From assembly GCF_016429015.1 (NCBI RefSeq), contig NZ_JAELTU010000005.1, positions 1-64,000 on the forward strand: a stretch of 64,000 bases of DNA, read 5' to 3'. This document shows positions 17,489 to 26,414 of the stretch, one piece after another. The position numbers and the translations under genes were made by a program. Numbering within the stretch: the first letter of the stretch is position 1; every line of letters starts with the position of its first letter. The stretch comes from Rhizobium sp. ASV20. GTDB taxonomy: Bacteria > Pseudomonadota > Alphaproteobacteria > Rhizobiales > Rhizobiaceae. The notes beneath the pieces were generated by a model. That model made no database searches and was not told the origin of the DNA. It saw only the letters and a program-made list of their open reading frames with translations.

Positions 17489-17517
17489 AACGGGAAGCCA
17501 TGGTAAGGCTTCCCGTT
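17489..17517 (-). terminator. Stem-loop terminator of the flavin-reductase operon
   Basis: AACGGGAAGCC (17489-17499) pairs with GGCTTCCCGTT (17507-17517) across a 7-nt loop. On the minus strand the stem is followed by TTGC. It lies 65 bp past the flavin-reductase stop and closes the minus-strand set starting at 20409. Confidence 0.75.
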
Positions 17518-17581
17518 AGACCACGATGTTGACAATTGCAGTTCATTCCGATCGGAAATGCGCGCCGCTTGCCCCGGCAAC

Positions 17582-18130
17582 CTACTCCACCGGAGCGCTG
17601 ACTGAGATGTACTGCCTGCCGAAATAGACCAGGCACGCTTCCGCATCGTTACGGCGAACATCAACGACACGTGCCAGGAAGATGGAATGCGTGCCGAATT
17701 CGATGACCTGCTCGAGCTCGCAATCGAACGACACGATCGCTCCATCGAGAACCGGTGCTCCGGTCTTCAACGTCGAGTGGCTGATGTGGGAAAACCGCTC
17801 TTCGGACGGAATGCCGGCCGAGCCGGAAAACAGATCCGCCACCGTGCGATTGACGCCGGCAAGCACGTTGACACAGAGGACGCCGTTGGTTTTGATTACG
17901 CTGTTGGAACGGCTCGACTGATTGACGCAGACGAGCAGCGTTGCCGGCGTATCGGTCACGCTGCACACCGCCGACACGGTCGCCCCACACAGGCCCGCTT
18001 CGCCATCCGACGTTACAACGCTCACCGCCGCCCCCAGTTTGGACATGGCCTCGCGGTAAATGAACTTATCGATCATGATCGTACCGCTATCTATGGCAGT
18101 CTGGAAATCGACGGTTTGCATTTTACCCAT
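17582..18130 (-). CDS. Flavin reductase family protein (HpaC/HsaB-like)
   Basis: 182 residues of the FMN-binding split-barrel flavin reductase family. Seen: MSKLGAAVSVVTSDG, the GLCGATVSAVCSVTDTPATLLVCVNQSSRSN flavin-binding core, FSHISHSTLKTGAPVLDGAIVSFDCE, and HSIFLARVVDV. These enzymes supply reduced flavin to group D monooxygenases. One encoded just upstream (18145, gap 14 bp) is the obvious partner, and the homolog at 14920 may share it. Start ATG 18130 with GAGGAGACCG. Confidence 0.92.
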   Translation of the reverse strand: MGKMQTVDFQTAIDSGTIMIDKFIYREAMSKLGAAVSVVTSDGEAGLCGATVSAVCSVTDTPATLLVCVNQSSRSNSVIKTNGVLCVNVLAGVNRTVADLFSGSAGIPSEERFSHISHSTLKTGAPVLDGAIVSFDCELEQVIEFGTHSIFLARVVDVRRNDAEACLVYFGRQYISVSAPVE

Positions 18131-18144
18131 CGGATCGGTCTCCT

Positions 18145-19329
18145 CTACGCAAGATGAGGCAGGTTCGTTTCGCCCAGCAGGCTGCCACCGGCGCTTTCGA
18201 GACCACGACGCTGGTGACCGAGATGAACCATAAGCGTATCGAGATCTCGCCGACGGCGCTCAAACGGGCTGCGCTGGTAGATGATGGAGGCACCGAGAAG
18301 TTCCAGCGCCATGCTGCATGCCTTGCGAACCTGATGCCCGGCATTGACGGAGCTGAGCGATGTCATCGCCTCTTCCTCCACAGTCAATGTTTGACCCGCA
18401 AACAGCTTGTCGCTGACATTACCCGCTACCGAGAGGGAGAAAGCACGCGCAGCATTATAATTCATCTCCGCTTCGGCATACTGAATGCGGGCGAATCGGT
18501 CGTTGGGAGAACGCTTTTGCAATTCCTTCCGCACATCGTCGAGGATGCGTCGTCCGAGGCCGAGAACGACGCCTTGAAGCGAGATCGCGATAAAGTCCGC
18601 ATGGCGCGACAATGGCGGCAGATGATCCGCAGCACCGGCGAAATATTTGAAAACGTATTTCTCGGGAACGACGACGTCCTCCACCTCATAGTCGGTGCTG
18701 CCCGATCCGCGCAGACCGAGCGTGTACCATGTATCGAGAAGGTTGACCTTGTCCTTGGGAAGATAGGCGACACGGAACTCCGGCTGACCATCGGCATCGC
18801 GCAGCAGCTCGCCGTTCTCGTGGAGATGGATGCCGCAGACGATGCAATCGGCACTGTGAATGCCGCTGCCGAAGGGCCAGCGCCCCTTGGCGATGTGCCA
18901 TCCGCCATCCACCTTGTCGGCGCGCTGCGGCGGATAGTACCCGCCGGCCGTGGCGAAATCCATCGAGGTGTAGAGCTCGCGCGCGATTTCTTCGGGGAAC
19001 TGCGCTCCGTAAAAGCCGGTATCCGACAGGATCTGCACGTTCCAGGCGACGGAGGCGTCGTAATAGGAAAGCGTCTCGACGGCCCTGATCTGGTCGTCGA
19101 AGCGCATTTCGGGTCCACCCCAGGCGGCCGGCCAAGCGATGCGGAAGGCGCCAGCCTCCTTCAGCGCTGCCACCATTCGCGGCGTCAGATGCCGGATGCG
19201 GTCGATTTCCGGCGCCTCCTCTTCGATCAGGGGGCCGAGCGCCTTCAGATTTTCGAGAATTTCGGCAGCGGACTTGTAGCTATCTACAGGCGCCTCGACG
19301 ATCCTTGCGCTTGCTTGACTTGCACTCAC
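18145..19329 (-). CDS. Acyl-CoA-dehydrogenase-fold flavin monooxygenase (second, group D)
   Basis: A 394-residue ACAD-fold protein. Seen: LTPRMVAALKEAGAFRIAWPAAWGGPEMRFDDQI, WYTLGLRGSGSTDYEVEDVVVPEKYVF (the G-x-G-S-x-D loop typical of monooxygenase-like members), and a C-terminal helical bundle ending near QRRGLESAGGSLLGE. It starts at GTG 19329 behind AAAGGAATG. It is followed 14 bp later by the flavin reductase, a typical two-component oxygenase pair. It is clearly divergent from the 406-residue enzyme at 14920, so two different substrates or steps are likely. Confidence 0.88.
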   Translation of the reverse strand: MSASQASARIVEAPVDSYKSAAEILENLKALGPLIEEEAPEIDRIRHLTPRMVAALKEAGAFRIAWPAAWGGPEMRFDDQIRAVETLSYYDASVAWNVQILSDTGFYGAQFPEEIARELYTSMDFATAGGYYPPQRADKVDGGWHIAKGRWPFGSGIHSADCIVCGIHLHENGELLRDADGQPEFRVAYLPKDKVNLLDTWYTLGLRGSGSTDYEVEDVVVPEKYVFKYFAGAADHLPPLSRHADFIAISLQGVVLGLGRRILDDVRKELQKRSPNDRFARIQYAEAEMNYNAARAFSLSVAGNVSDKLFAGQTLTVEEEAMTSLSSVNAGHQVRKACSMALELLGASIIYQRSPFERRRRDLDTLMVHLGHQRRGLESAGGSLLGETNLPHLA

Positions 19330-19356
19330 GTTTCATTCCTTTCATCGTGGCCTTAT

Positions 19357-19379
19357 GCGATCCCCCTCGCGCGGATCGC
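19357..19379. repeat. Inverted repeat between the dehydrogenase and the monooxygenase genes
   Basis: GCGATCC (19357-19363) and GGATCGC (19373-19379) flank a 9-nt spacer in the 63-bp gap. It is either an internal hairpin attenuating read-through or an operator. Confidence 0.4.
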
Positions 19380-19392
19380 CCCACATATTGTT

Positions 19393-20409
19393 TCAACCGT
19401 TTCGCCGAGCCAGTGACGGGAAATAGCGTGCCTGCGGCAGTTGATCGACGCTGAGGAAACCGGGTTCCGCGTCCAGGGTATCGCGGACGCGATTGACCAA
19501 CGATGCCGGCGTGATGACGTCTCCGAGGAAATTATCGGTGCGCAGGTTCATGCTCGGCACGCCTTCTACGATCCATTCGTTGAAGGCAGTCGCGCCGTCC
19601 GGGAGATGCTGCATGATGAACTGGCCTTCCGCGACGATGCCGCCTTCCAGTTCGAAAACCACGCGCTCCATGAAGCCGCAGGTCGTGCCGGCCCTGATGG
19701 GACGATCGGTCTTGGCATTCGGCATGTCATGCTCTGTAATAACGGGCTCGTTGACCGTTTTGGTCGACTTGATATCCAGCCCAAGCGCGCGCACCAGCGG
19801 GCGAAGCGCCACCTCGAAGATACCGCGATGACCGTGCGGCGCGTCGTATCCTTTGGCATAGAACTCGTCGCGCGTGATACCGATCTGTTCGCCATGTCCG
19901 CCCACCGTGCCGAAAGCGCCGAGGTCACAGATATTGCGGCCGATCAACCGATCTATTTTCTGGACGGAGGCGAGGAAGGACAGTGGCTGGGCATACCAGA
20001 AGGTATCCTGTACGCCAACGCTGACCAGCGTCTTGCCATGAGACCGGAAAATCGCGTCAAGTTCCCGGGCAACGGGCGTTTCGTGATCGATGTAGAATGG
20101 CTCGAAGGCATCTTCGGCGATCGTCACCACATCCAGGCCGGCCTTGGCTGCCTTGACGGCAGGCTCGTATAGGTCGGCGAGATGCGTGCAGTGTGTCATC
20201 ACGACGATATCAGCGCCAAATTTTTCGAAGGGGACATGCGGTTGGCAGATTTCGACGCCTTGCAGTTCCGACGCGGAAAAGTCCTTACCCTCGATCGTGC
20301 GTACATAGGCAGCAACGACCTCGACGTCCTTCTCTCTCAGATATTTCGTCGTAACCCGTCCCACTGATCCCAGCCCGTACAGGATGGCGCGTATTGGCCT
20401 CAAGCTCAC
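19393..20409 (-). CDS. DapB-like NAD(P)H-dependent amine dehydrogenase family protein
   Basis: A 338-residue Rossmann-fold enzyme resembling the dihydrodipicolinate-reductase-like family that includes 2,4-diaminopentanoate dehydrogenase. Seen: the nucleotide-binding start AILYGLGSVGRVTTKYLREK (8-27), ADIVVMTHCTHLADLYEPAVKAAKAGLDVVTIAED around 65-100, and a conserved GVQDTFWYAQP stretch. GTG start at 20409 with AAGGAGGGGAAT. It heads the minus-strand operon containing the two-component monooxygenase. It probably acts on an amine or imine intermediate; the substrate is not deducible. Confidence 0.82.
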   Translation of the reverse strand: MSLRPIRAILYGLGSVGRVTTKYLREKDVEVVAAYVRTIEGKDFSASELQGVEICQPHVPFEKFGADIVVMTHCTHLADLYEPAVKAAKAGLDVVTIAEDAFEPFYIDHETPVARELDAIFRSHGKTLVSVGVQDTFWYAQPLSFLASVQKIDRLIGRNICDLGAFGTVGGHGEQIGITRDEFYAKGYDAPHGHRGIFEVALRPLVRALGLDIKSTKTVNEPVITEHDMPNAKTDRPIRAGTTCGFMERVVFELEGGIVAEGQFIMQHLPDGATAFNEWIVEGVPSMNLRTDNFLGDVITPASLVNRVRDTLDAEPGFLSVDQLPQARYFPSLARRNG

Positions 20410-20787
20410 ATTCCCCTCCTTCGGCGCGGATCAAATGCCCGCATGCCCTGCCTATGTTGGTAGAATTGCCCTCTCCCTCGTTCAGGTACATACCCCTGCA
20501 AGGTGAATGCCGCCAAAGCTCTCCTATCGCTGGCGCAACGGGAGCGAGGTGCGGCATTGCTCCCTAGCGATGCGAGGAGTGGTTTCGTTGTCAGGCACTC
20601 GTGGCACGCTTGCGGCTGCTGCAGCTGCGCCACGCTGCTATTGGCACATGAAAGGGGGAGAATGGGATCGAATATCCCGAGCCCGATTGATATCAGGCGA
20701 GACGGCGTTGAAGGGGCCGCTAGTGTCGAGGCAGATCGCTCGGTCCCGCGGCATCAGCGCCGCGGAACCGATGGCAAGCTTCGGGGC
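20410..20787. other. Intergenic region between the binding protein and the dehydrogenase operon
   Basis: 378 bp without a supported gene. It presumably contains the promoter of the 20409 operon, since the GTG has a strong RBS. No GTTCG-type operator and no clear terminator were found. Confidence 0.4.
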
Positions 20788-22041
20788 TTAGTTGAGGCCG
20801 GCCGACTTTTCGAAGGCGCGGATATCCTTCAGTTCCGGGTCCGGTGACGGAGCACAGTCGGAGACGACCTTCCACTTGCCACCTTCGGCAACCGCCATGC
20901 GCGTCGTCGAATTGGCATTGTGACGCGGCTGGCCATCGCCGAAATACCAGGGAGCGCAGAAGATATCGCTCTTGAAGTCCTTGATCTGCTTTACGGCGGC
21001 GGATGCGGTCTCACGATCGATCTTGGCCGGATCGAGCGTCATCAGTGCCTTTTCGGCAATGCGCGCTGCCAGATACCCCGCCTGGGCAAAGGTATCACGC
21101 GGGTCGGACTTCTGGCCGTACTGATCCATCACGGCAAGCCAGTTCTGATTGTCAGGCGTAGTCGCCTCGAGATCGTTGAACTCCATGTTGACGTAGAACT
21201 TGCCATCCCAACCCGAACCGATGGTGGAGGGAACCGAGAGATCGTAGGCGGAAGCCGCGCTCAGGAAGGTGATCGACTGGTTCAGACCCTGCTCTTCCGC
21301 TGCGGTCAGAAGCGGTACGGTCACGTTCTTCGACATGCCGAGGAGGATAACGTCAGGCTTGCTCGCAGCTGCTTGCAAGATGATGGACGTGTAGTCCGCT
21401 GAAGCAGCGTCAACGAGGATCGTCTGTTCGGTAAAAGCTCTTTCCTTGGCAAGCTCAGCAACACCATCGCATGACCATGTGCCGACATTCGGGATGTTCG
21501 GAACGATGCAGACCACCGACTTGGCGTGGAGCTTGTCGAGCGCATAGCCCATCGCACCCTGCATGGAGACGCGCGGTCCGGCATTGGTCGGCGCGATGTT
21601 CGCGGCGAAATAGCACTCGCGCGGCACGCCGACACCGGCCACCACCAGAATACCGGCCTTCTTGTAGAGCTCGGCATTGGCGCCGCATTCGACATAGCTC
21701 GAATTGCCGACCATCAGCACCGCCTTATCGTCATTGACGAGTTTGGCCGCCAGCTGTGCTGCGATCTCCGGATTCCACTGGTCGTCCTCAATCAGATACT
21801 TGATCGGCCGGCCCTTGATGCCGCCATTGGCGTTGAGGCAATCGAAATAGGCTTTTGCTGCCTTGGTCGAGTTCGAGAAGTCATCCGGGCCGGTCTTGCC
21901 GGTGATGGCGCCGATGACGATCGGCTCGCCGGTTGCCGGCTTGCCGCTATTATCGCCGCAGGATGCGGCCGCATGCGCACTGAACGCCGAAACGAGCGTC
22001 AGGAAAAGGCTGATCGCCAGCCCTCTGAAATTAATAGGCAT
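20788..22041 (-). CDS. ABC transporter substrate-binding protein, branched-chain amino acid (type I) class, orphan
   Basis: 417 residues with a Sec signal peptide (MPINFRGLAISLFLTLVSAF..., cleavage near SAHA-A). The LivK-type fold shows IVIGAITGKTGPDDFSN, LNANGGIKGRPIKYLIEDDQWNPEIAAQLAAKLV, and GMSKNVTVPLLTAAEEQG. ATG 22041 has an excellent GGAGGAGACA; the frame extends upstream to 22203 without a start context. No permease or ATPase gene adjoins it. Either it feeds the Liv-type membrane complex at 49668-54469 or it is a stand-alone sensor/binding protein. The class also binds aromatic acids and amides. Confidence 0.9.
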   Translation of the reverse strand: MPINFRGLAISLFLTLVSAFSAHAAASCGDNSGKPATGEPIVIGAITGKTGPDDFSNSTKAAKAYFDCLNANGGIKGRPIKYLIEDDQWNPEIAAQLAAKLVNDDKAVLMVGNSSYVECGANAELYKKAGILVVAGVGVPRECYFAANIAPTNAGPRVSMQGAMGYALDKLHAKSVVCIVPNIPNVGTWSCDGVAELAKERAFTEQTILVDAASADYTSIILQAAASKPDVILLGMSKNVTVPLLTAAEEQGLNQSITFLSAASAYDLSVPSTIGSGWDGKFYVNMEFNDLEATTPDNQNWLAVMDQYGQKSDPRDTFAQAGYLAARIAEKALMTLDPAKIDRETASAAVKQIKDFKSDIFCAPWYFGDGQPRHNANSTTRMAVAEGGKWKVVSDCAPSPDPELKDIRAFEKSAGLN

Positions 22042-22736
22042 TGTCTCCTCCACTGGTTGTCCCGTTCCCCACGGGATCTTGATGTCGGCGATCTCGGGTT
22101 TGGCCAGAAATCGCCGTTCTATGAACGGCGGCCGGTCGACCGCGGTCATTGTCATGCCGTTACCCGTCGAGGGACGACGGCCATCATCAGCGCGCTTGGG
22201 CACCTGAACGCGGCCGTGTCGTTGCCCAGGAAGCGCACAGCACGTGTCATTATGGTAAGCTATAACGCACAGATTGTTCTAAGACGGCGACATGCTTTCA
22301 GCGTTCCAGTCGCAACAGCATCCAGATCGAAATCAGCTATCAAAGAGATATTCAGCAGGCGCATGATGGGAGGGCTATTTGCTCACGGCTGACAGAAACA
22401 TACCGCTTTGCGAAGCTCTTCCCCGGTTTTGAGAGGGAATTATGGTCGCCTCGCCCGCTGCCGTCTTGGAAGAAAACGCATGCCGGTTTGGACTGGAGCG
22501 CAACCCGGCCGGCAAATCCTTGCGTTTTCGACACTATGCCTGACGGCACAAACACTTGAGCGAGGCCGCCCTTCTTGATGGAAACGGCCTCACCCGGGCT
22601 TGTTGCGTCGCAAGATCAATCGATGACCAGAACCGGGAGGGCACCATCATTGGTAAGCTGATACTTTCGACACGCGCCACAGGCGTCAAATTGCGAAGCG
22701 ATTGAGCTGCCGGCACAGCTCGGTATCGTGTTTGGA
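22042..22736. other. Long intergenic region upstream of the orphan binding protein
   Basis: 695 bp. Short frames on both strands lack RBSs and domains. The sequence becomes more AT-rich at about 22240-22360, where a promoter for the binding-protein gene is likely, but no repeat, terminator or RNA gene could be supported. Confidence 0.4.
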
Positions 22737-23687
22737 CTAGGCTTCCAGCGAGCGACGGAGGGCCGCCAGACTATCGGCGCGGTACTGCGCCGTTACATCG
22801 GCATCCCTCTGAAAATCAAAGGCGTGAAATGCACCGGGGTAAACATGCAATTCCGTCGGTACACCCGCCCGGATGAGGCGTCGCGCATATTCAAGATCCT
22901 CTTCGAGGAAGAGATCCAGCGTACCGGTCATCATGAAACAGGGCGGCAGTCCCGCCAGGTCGTTGGCGCGCGCAGGCGACGCGTAAGGCGAAACCTCATC
23001 CGTCCCTGGGGCACGCCTGAGAAGAGACGTCCACCCAAAACGATTCATTTTGGCCGTCCAGACAAACTCGCCGGTATAGGGATGCGGATCGGCAGCGACG
23101 CAAGTGCAATCATCGAGCATCGGATAGGCGAGATGCTGAAAGGCGAGCGGCACCTGCTTGCGATCCCGAGCCAGCAATGCCAAGGCGGCAGCGAGCCCTC
23201 CGCCTGCACTCTCGCCCTTGACACCGATCTTGTTCGGGAGAACGCCAAGTTCACCCGCATGATGGTATATATGGAGGAGCGCGGCGTAGCAGTCTTCGAC
23301 CGGAATGGGATGGGGATGTTCCGGTGCAAGCCGGTAGTCGAGGGAAAAGATGGCGCAACCGAGATCGCGGCAAAGCGCTCGGTTATCGGCGTCATCCATA
23401 TTCGGATTGCCAACGACAAAGCCACCGCCGTGAATATGCACGATCGCCGGGAGAGGCTCTTTGGACTGCTCCGGCCGATATGCCAGGACGCGGATGGAAT
23501 GCCCATCATCAGCCGAGACCACGAACTCCCGGGCGAGCACACCCGACACCTCGGCCTTCGGCATTGCCGCCATCTGCTCGTCGAACAGACGCCGCAGCTC
23601 GGGAAGGGTCTCGATCGAGAACTCCTGCTCCACGAGAACATCGAGCAAAGGCAGAAGTTGGGGATCGACGAGGTGCTTTGATTGCAT
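22737..23687 (-). CDS. Alpha/beta hydrolase, HSL-type carboxylesterase
   Basis: 316 residues from the favoured ATG (23687, MQSKHLVDP, preceded by AAGAGG); an ATG at 23738 has no RBS. Hormone-sensitive-lipase-family signatures: oxyanion HIHGGGFVVG, nucleophile S160 in GESAGGG, YRLAPEHPHP, and the acid/base region GTLDLFLEED and FHAFD. It hydrolyses short-chain esters or lactones in the cytoplasm. It is divergent from the GH15 gene across an AT-rich 264-bp promoter region. Confidence 0.9.
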   Translation of the reverse strand: MQSKHLVDPQLLPLLDVLVEQEFSIETLPELRRLFDEQMAAMPKAEVSGVLAREFVVSADDGHSIRVLAYRPEQSKEPLPAIVHIHGGGFVVGNPNMDDADNRALCRDLGCAIFSLDYRLAPEHPHPIPVEDCYAALLHIYHHAGELGVLPNKIGVKGESAGGGLAAALALLARDRKQVPLAFQHLAYPMLDDCTCVAADPHPYTGEFVWTAKMNRFGWTSLLRRAPGTDEVSPYASPARANDLAGLPPCFMMTGTLDLFLEEDLEYARRLIRAGVPTELHVYPGAFHAFDFQRDADVTAQYRADSLAALRRSLEA

Positions 23688-23951
23688 CTGAAAGGCCTCT
23701 TGGCTGGAACCGACGGAGCATTTTGAGGCATGATTCATGCGATCGAGCGCCTAACCCGCTCACCGATAAGTCTCCTGCCCAAGCCAACTATTTAACATGT
23801 TTATTAATATGTCAATTTGGCACTTTTGCTACCACGAAGCTCGATCGGCTATTCGACGAAAAGCCGTAAGACCCACAACGGCATCTTCACACGCAGCACT
23901 TGCCGAAGCCGGTTTGTCGGAGCAGATTGCAACGGCAACGGAGATGAACGC

Positions 23952-26375
23952 ATGATACAGGACGATATTTCGGCCTCTAGTGCGAGGGGTATCGCTCCTC
24001 GCTGGACATCCAGCGCCAAGAGCGGTGTCGGAACGGCGCTATCGCCGGCATGCCGCATCTGGTTCACGCTGAGCCACGGCATTCTGAACGAAGTCTATTT
24101 TCCGCGGGTCGACTGCGCATGCACGCGTGATATCGGCCTGATCGTTACCGGTCCTGACGGTTACTTCTCCGAGGAAAAGCGCGATACCGAAAGCGTGGTC
24201 ACGACGATCGAGGACGGTGTCCCTGCCTATCGTCTCGTCAATACGGCTCTTGACGGACGCTATCGCATCATCAAACACATCATCGTCGATCCCGTGCGCA
24301 ACAGCCTGCTTCAGCAAATATCCTTCGAGGCCTTGCACGGATCGGTTCACGACTACCGGCTCTATGTGCTCGCCGCCCCGCATCTCATCAATGCCGGCGC
24401 GGGAAATACCGGCTGGGTGGGAGACTACAAGGGCACGCCGATGCTCTTTGCGAAGGGCAGAGGCGGAATCTCGCTGGCACTGGCCGTGAGCGGTGGCTGG
24501 CGAACGGCGTCCGCCGGCTATGTCGGCGTTTCCGACGGATGGCGCCAGCTTCAGGAAACGGGCCAACTGGATCCCCGTATTGCCCATGCCGCCAACGGCA
24601 ATGTGGCGCTAACAGGTGAAATCGACCTTGCCGCCGGCAGCGACACCGTCCTTCTGTCGCTGGGCTTCGGAAACCGTGCCGAGGAAGCGGGCTACAACGC
24701 ACTTGCAAGCCTGCAGGCCGGCTACAAGGATGCCGAACGTTCCTATATTGCCGACTGGCGGAAATGGCAAAGCACGCTGCTGGCGCTGGACGAGCCGAGA
24801 GCCCCGCCGCCCGAGCTCAATCGCTACCGGATATCGACCGCCGTTCTCGCGACGCATCGGCCATTGTCTTTCGAAGGACCGGCCGTCGCATCGCTGTCCA
24901 TTCCCTGGGGCTTTGCCAAGGGCGACGAGGATCTTGGCGGCTATCATCTGGTCTGGCCGCGCGACCTCGTCGAGACAGCCGGCGGCTTTCTTGCCGCCGG
25001 CGCTCCGCAGGATGCGATCCGCATTCTCGCCTATCTGCGCGCCATACAGGAGGCCGATGGGCATTGGCCGCAGAATGCCTGGCTCGATGGTGAACCCTAC
25101 TGGACCGGTATCCAGATGGACGAGTGCGCCTTCCCGATCCTGCTCGCAGACGCACTGCGCCGCGAGGGGGCGCTGACCGGTGACGCTCTGCTCTCCTATG
25201 TCCCGATGGTCGAGCGAGCGGCTCGCTATGTGGTCGTCAACGGCCCGGTCACAGGCGAAGACCGCTGGGAGGAAGACGGTGGCTTTTCCCCCTTCACCCT
25301 CGCCGTCGAAATCGCCTCGCTGCTCGCAGCCGCCGACATTCTGGAAATTGCCGGCCACGATCACAATGCCGATTACCTCAGGCAGACGGCAGACGCCTGG
25401 AACGACCAAATCGAGCGCTGGACCTATGTCGACGCCGATGCCACCACTGCGGACCTCGGGGTCAAAGGCTATTACGTCCGCATCGCGCCCCCGGACATTG
25501 CCGAGGGCGCCTCGCCCGCCGATGGCTTCGTGCCGATCAAGAACCGCCCGCCGGCGGATTCATATCTACCGACTGCCCGTGTCGTCAGCCCCGATGCCTT
25601 GGCGCTGGTCCGGTTCGGGCTGCGGGCCGCAAACGATCCGCGTATCGTCGACACGGTCAAGGTGATCGATGCGCAGCTCAAATGCGACCTGCCGCAAGGC
25701 CCGCTTTGGTATCGCTACACGGGCGACGGCTATGGGGAACACGAGGATGGCAGTGCCTTCGATGGCACCGGCATCGGCCGCCCATGGCCATTGCTGGCTG
25801 GTGAACGAGCCCATTATGAGCTTGCCGCCGGCAGGCCGAAAGCCGCCATTGCATTGCTTGGCGCGCTTGAAGGGTCGGCCGGACCCGGCGGCCTGTTGCC
25901 CGAACAGGTCTGGGATAAGCCTGACATGCCAGAGCGGGGTCTTGTTTTCGGCGAGCCGTCCGGCAGCGCCATGCCACTCGTCTGGGCGCATGCCGAGCAT
26001 ATCAAGCTGCTCCGTTCGCTGAAGGATAAAGCCGTCTTCGACATGCCCCCGCAAGGCGTCGAACGTTACGTCAAGAACAAGACGGCCGCGCCCTTCGTGC
26101 TCTGGCGCTTCAACAACAAGATGTCGGAGGTTCCGGCAGGCAAGCGCCTCAGGATCGAAGTGATGGCAAAAGCGATCGTTCGCTGGAGTTCCGATGGTTG
26201 GGAGAACGAAAACGATATCGCAACCCGGCAAAACGGCTTCGGCATTGACGTCGTGGAGCTTGCGACCGAGCGGCTGCCCAAGGGCACGGTGATTACCTTC
26301 ACCTTCTATTGGCCCGATACGGACCACTGGGAAGGAACAGATTTCTCGGTCACAATTTCCGACAAAGCCAAGTAA
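23952..26375 (+). CDS. Glycoside hydrolase family 15 protein (glucoamylase/glucodextranase-like)
   Basis: 807 residues. GH15 landmarks are clear: an N-terminal beta-sandwich domain (about 1-270), then the (alpha/alpha)6 catalytic domain with WPRDLVETAGG, the general-acid E391 in GIQMDE, and the general-base E651 in GLLPEQVWD. No signal peptide is visible, so it is probably intracellular. It cleaves alpha-linked glucose from non-reducing ends (amylose, dextran or trehalose types are possible). Start MIQDD at 23952 has GGAGATGAA; the frame extends to 23817 without a good start. The sugar kinase gene follows 39 bp later, so released glucose would be phosphorylated at once. Confidence 0.92.
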   Translation: MIQDDISASSARGIAPRWTSSAKSGVGTALSPACRIWFTLSHGILNEVYFPRVDCACTRDIGLIVTGPDGYFSEEKRDTESVVTTIEDGVPAYRLVNTALDGRYRIIKHIIVDPVRNSLLQQISFEALHGSVHDYRLYVLAAPHLINAGAGNTGWVGDYKGTPMLFAKGRGGISLALAVSGGWRTASAGYVGVSDGWRQLQETGQLDPRIAHAANGNVALTGEIDLAAGSDTVLLSLGFGNRAEEAGYNALASLQAGYKDAERSYIADWRKWQSTLLALDEPRAPPPELNRYRISTAVLATHRPLSFEGPAVASLSIPWGFAKGDEDLGGYHLVWPRDLVETAGGFLAAGAPQDAIRILAYLRAIQEADGHWPQNAWLDGEPYWTGIQMDECAFPILLADALRREGALTGDALLSYVPMVERAARYVVVNGPVTGEDRWEEDGGFSPFTLAVEIASLLAAADILEIAGHDHNADYLRQTADAWNDQIERWTYVDADATTADLGVKGYYVRIAPPDIAEGASPADGFVPIKNRPPADSYLPTARVVSPDALALVRFGLRAANDPRIVDTVKVIDAQLKCDLPQGPLWYRYTGDGYGEHEDGSAFDGTGIGRPWPLLAGERAHYELAAGRPKAAIALLGALEGSAGPGGLLPEQVWDKPDMPERGLVFGEPSGSAMPLVWAHAEHIKLLRSLKDKAVFDMPPQGVERYVKNKTAAPFVLWRFNNKMSEVPAGKRLRIEVMAKAIVRWSSDGWENENDIATRQNGFGIDVVELATERLPKGTVITFTFYWPDTDHWEGTDFSVTISDKAK

Positions 26376-26414
26376 ACGTCATTCACAATAAACGTACCCG
26401 GAGGGAAGCGTATC

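Noticed and set aside
22352..22555. 67-codon minus-strand frame upstream of the orphan binding protein
   Set aside because: No RBS and no recognisable feature; likely chance.
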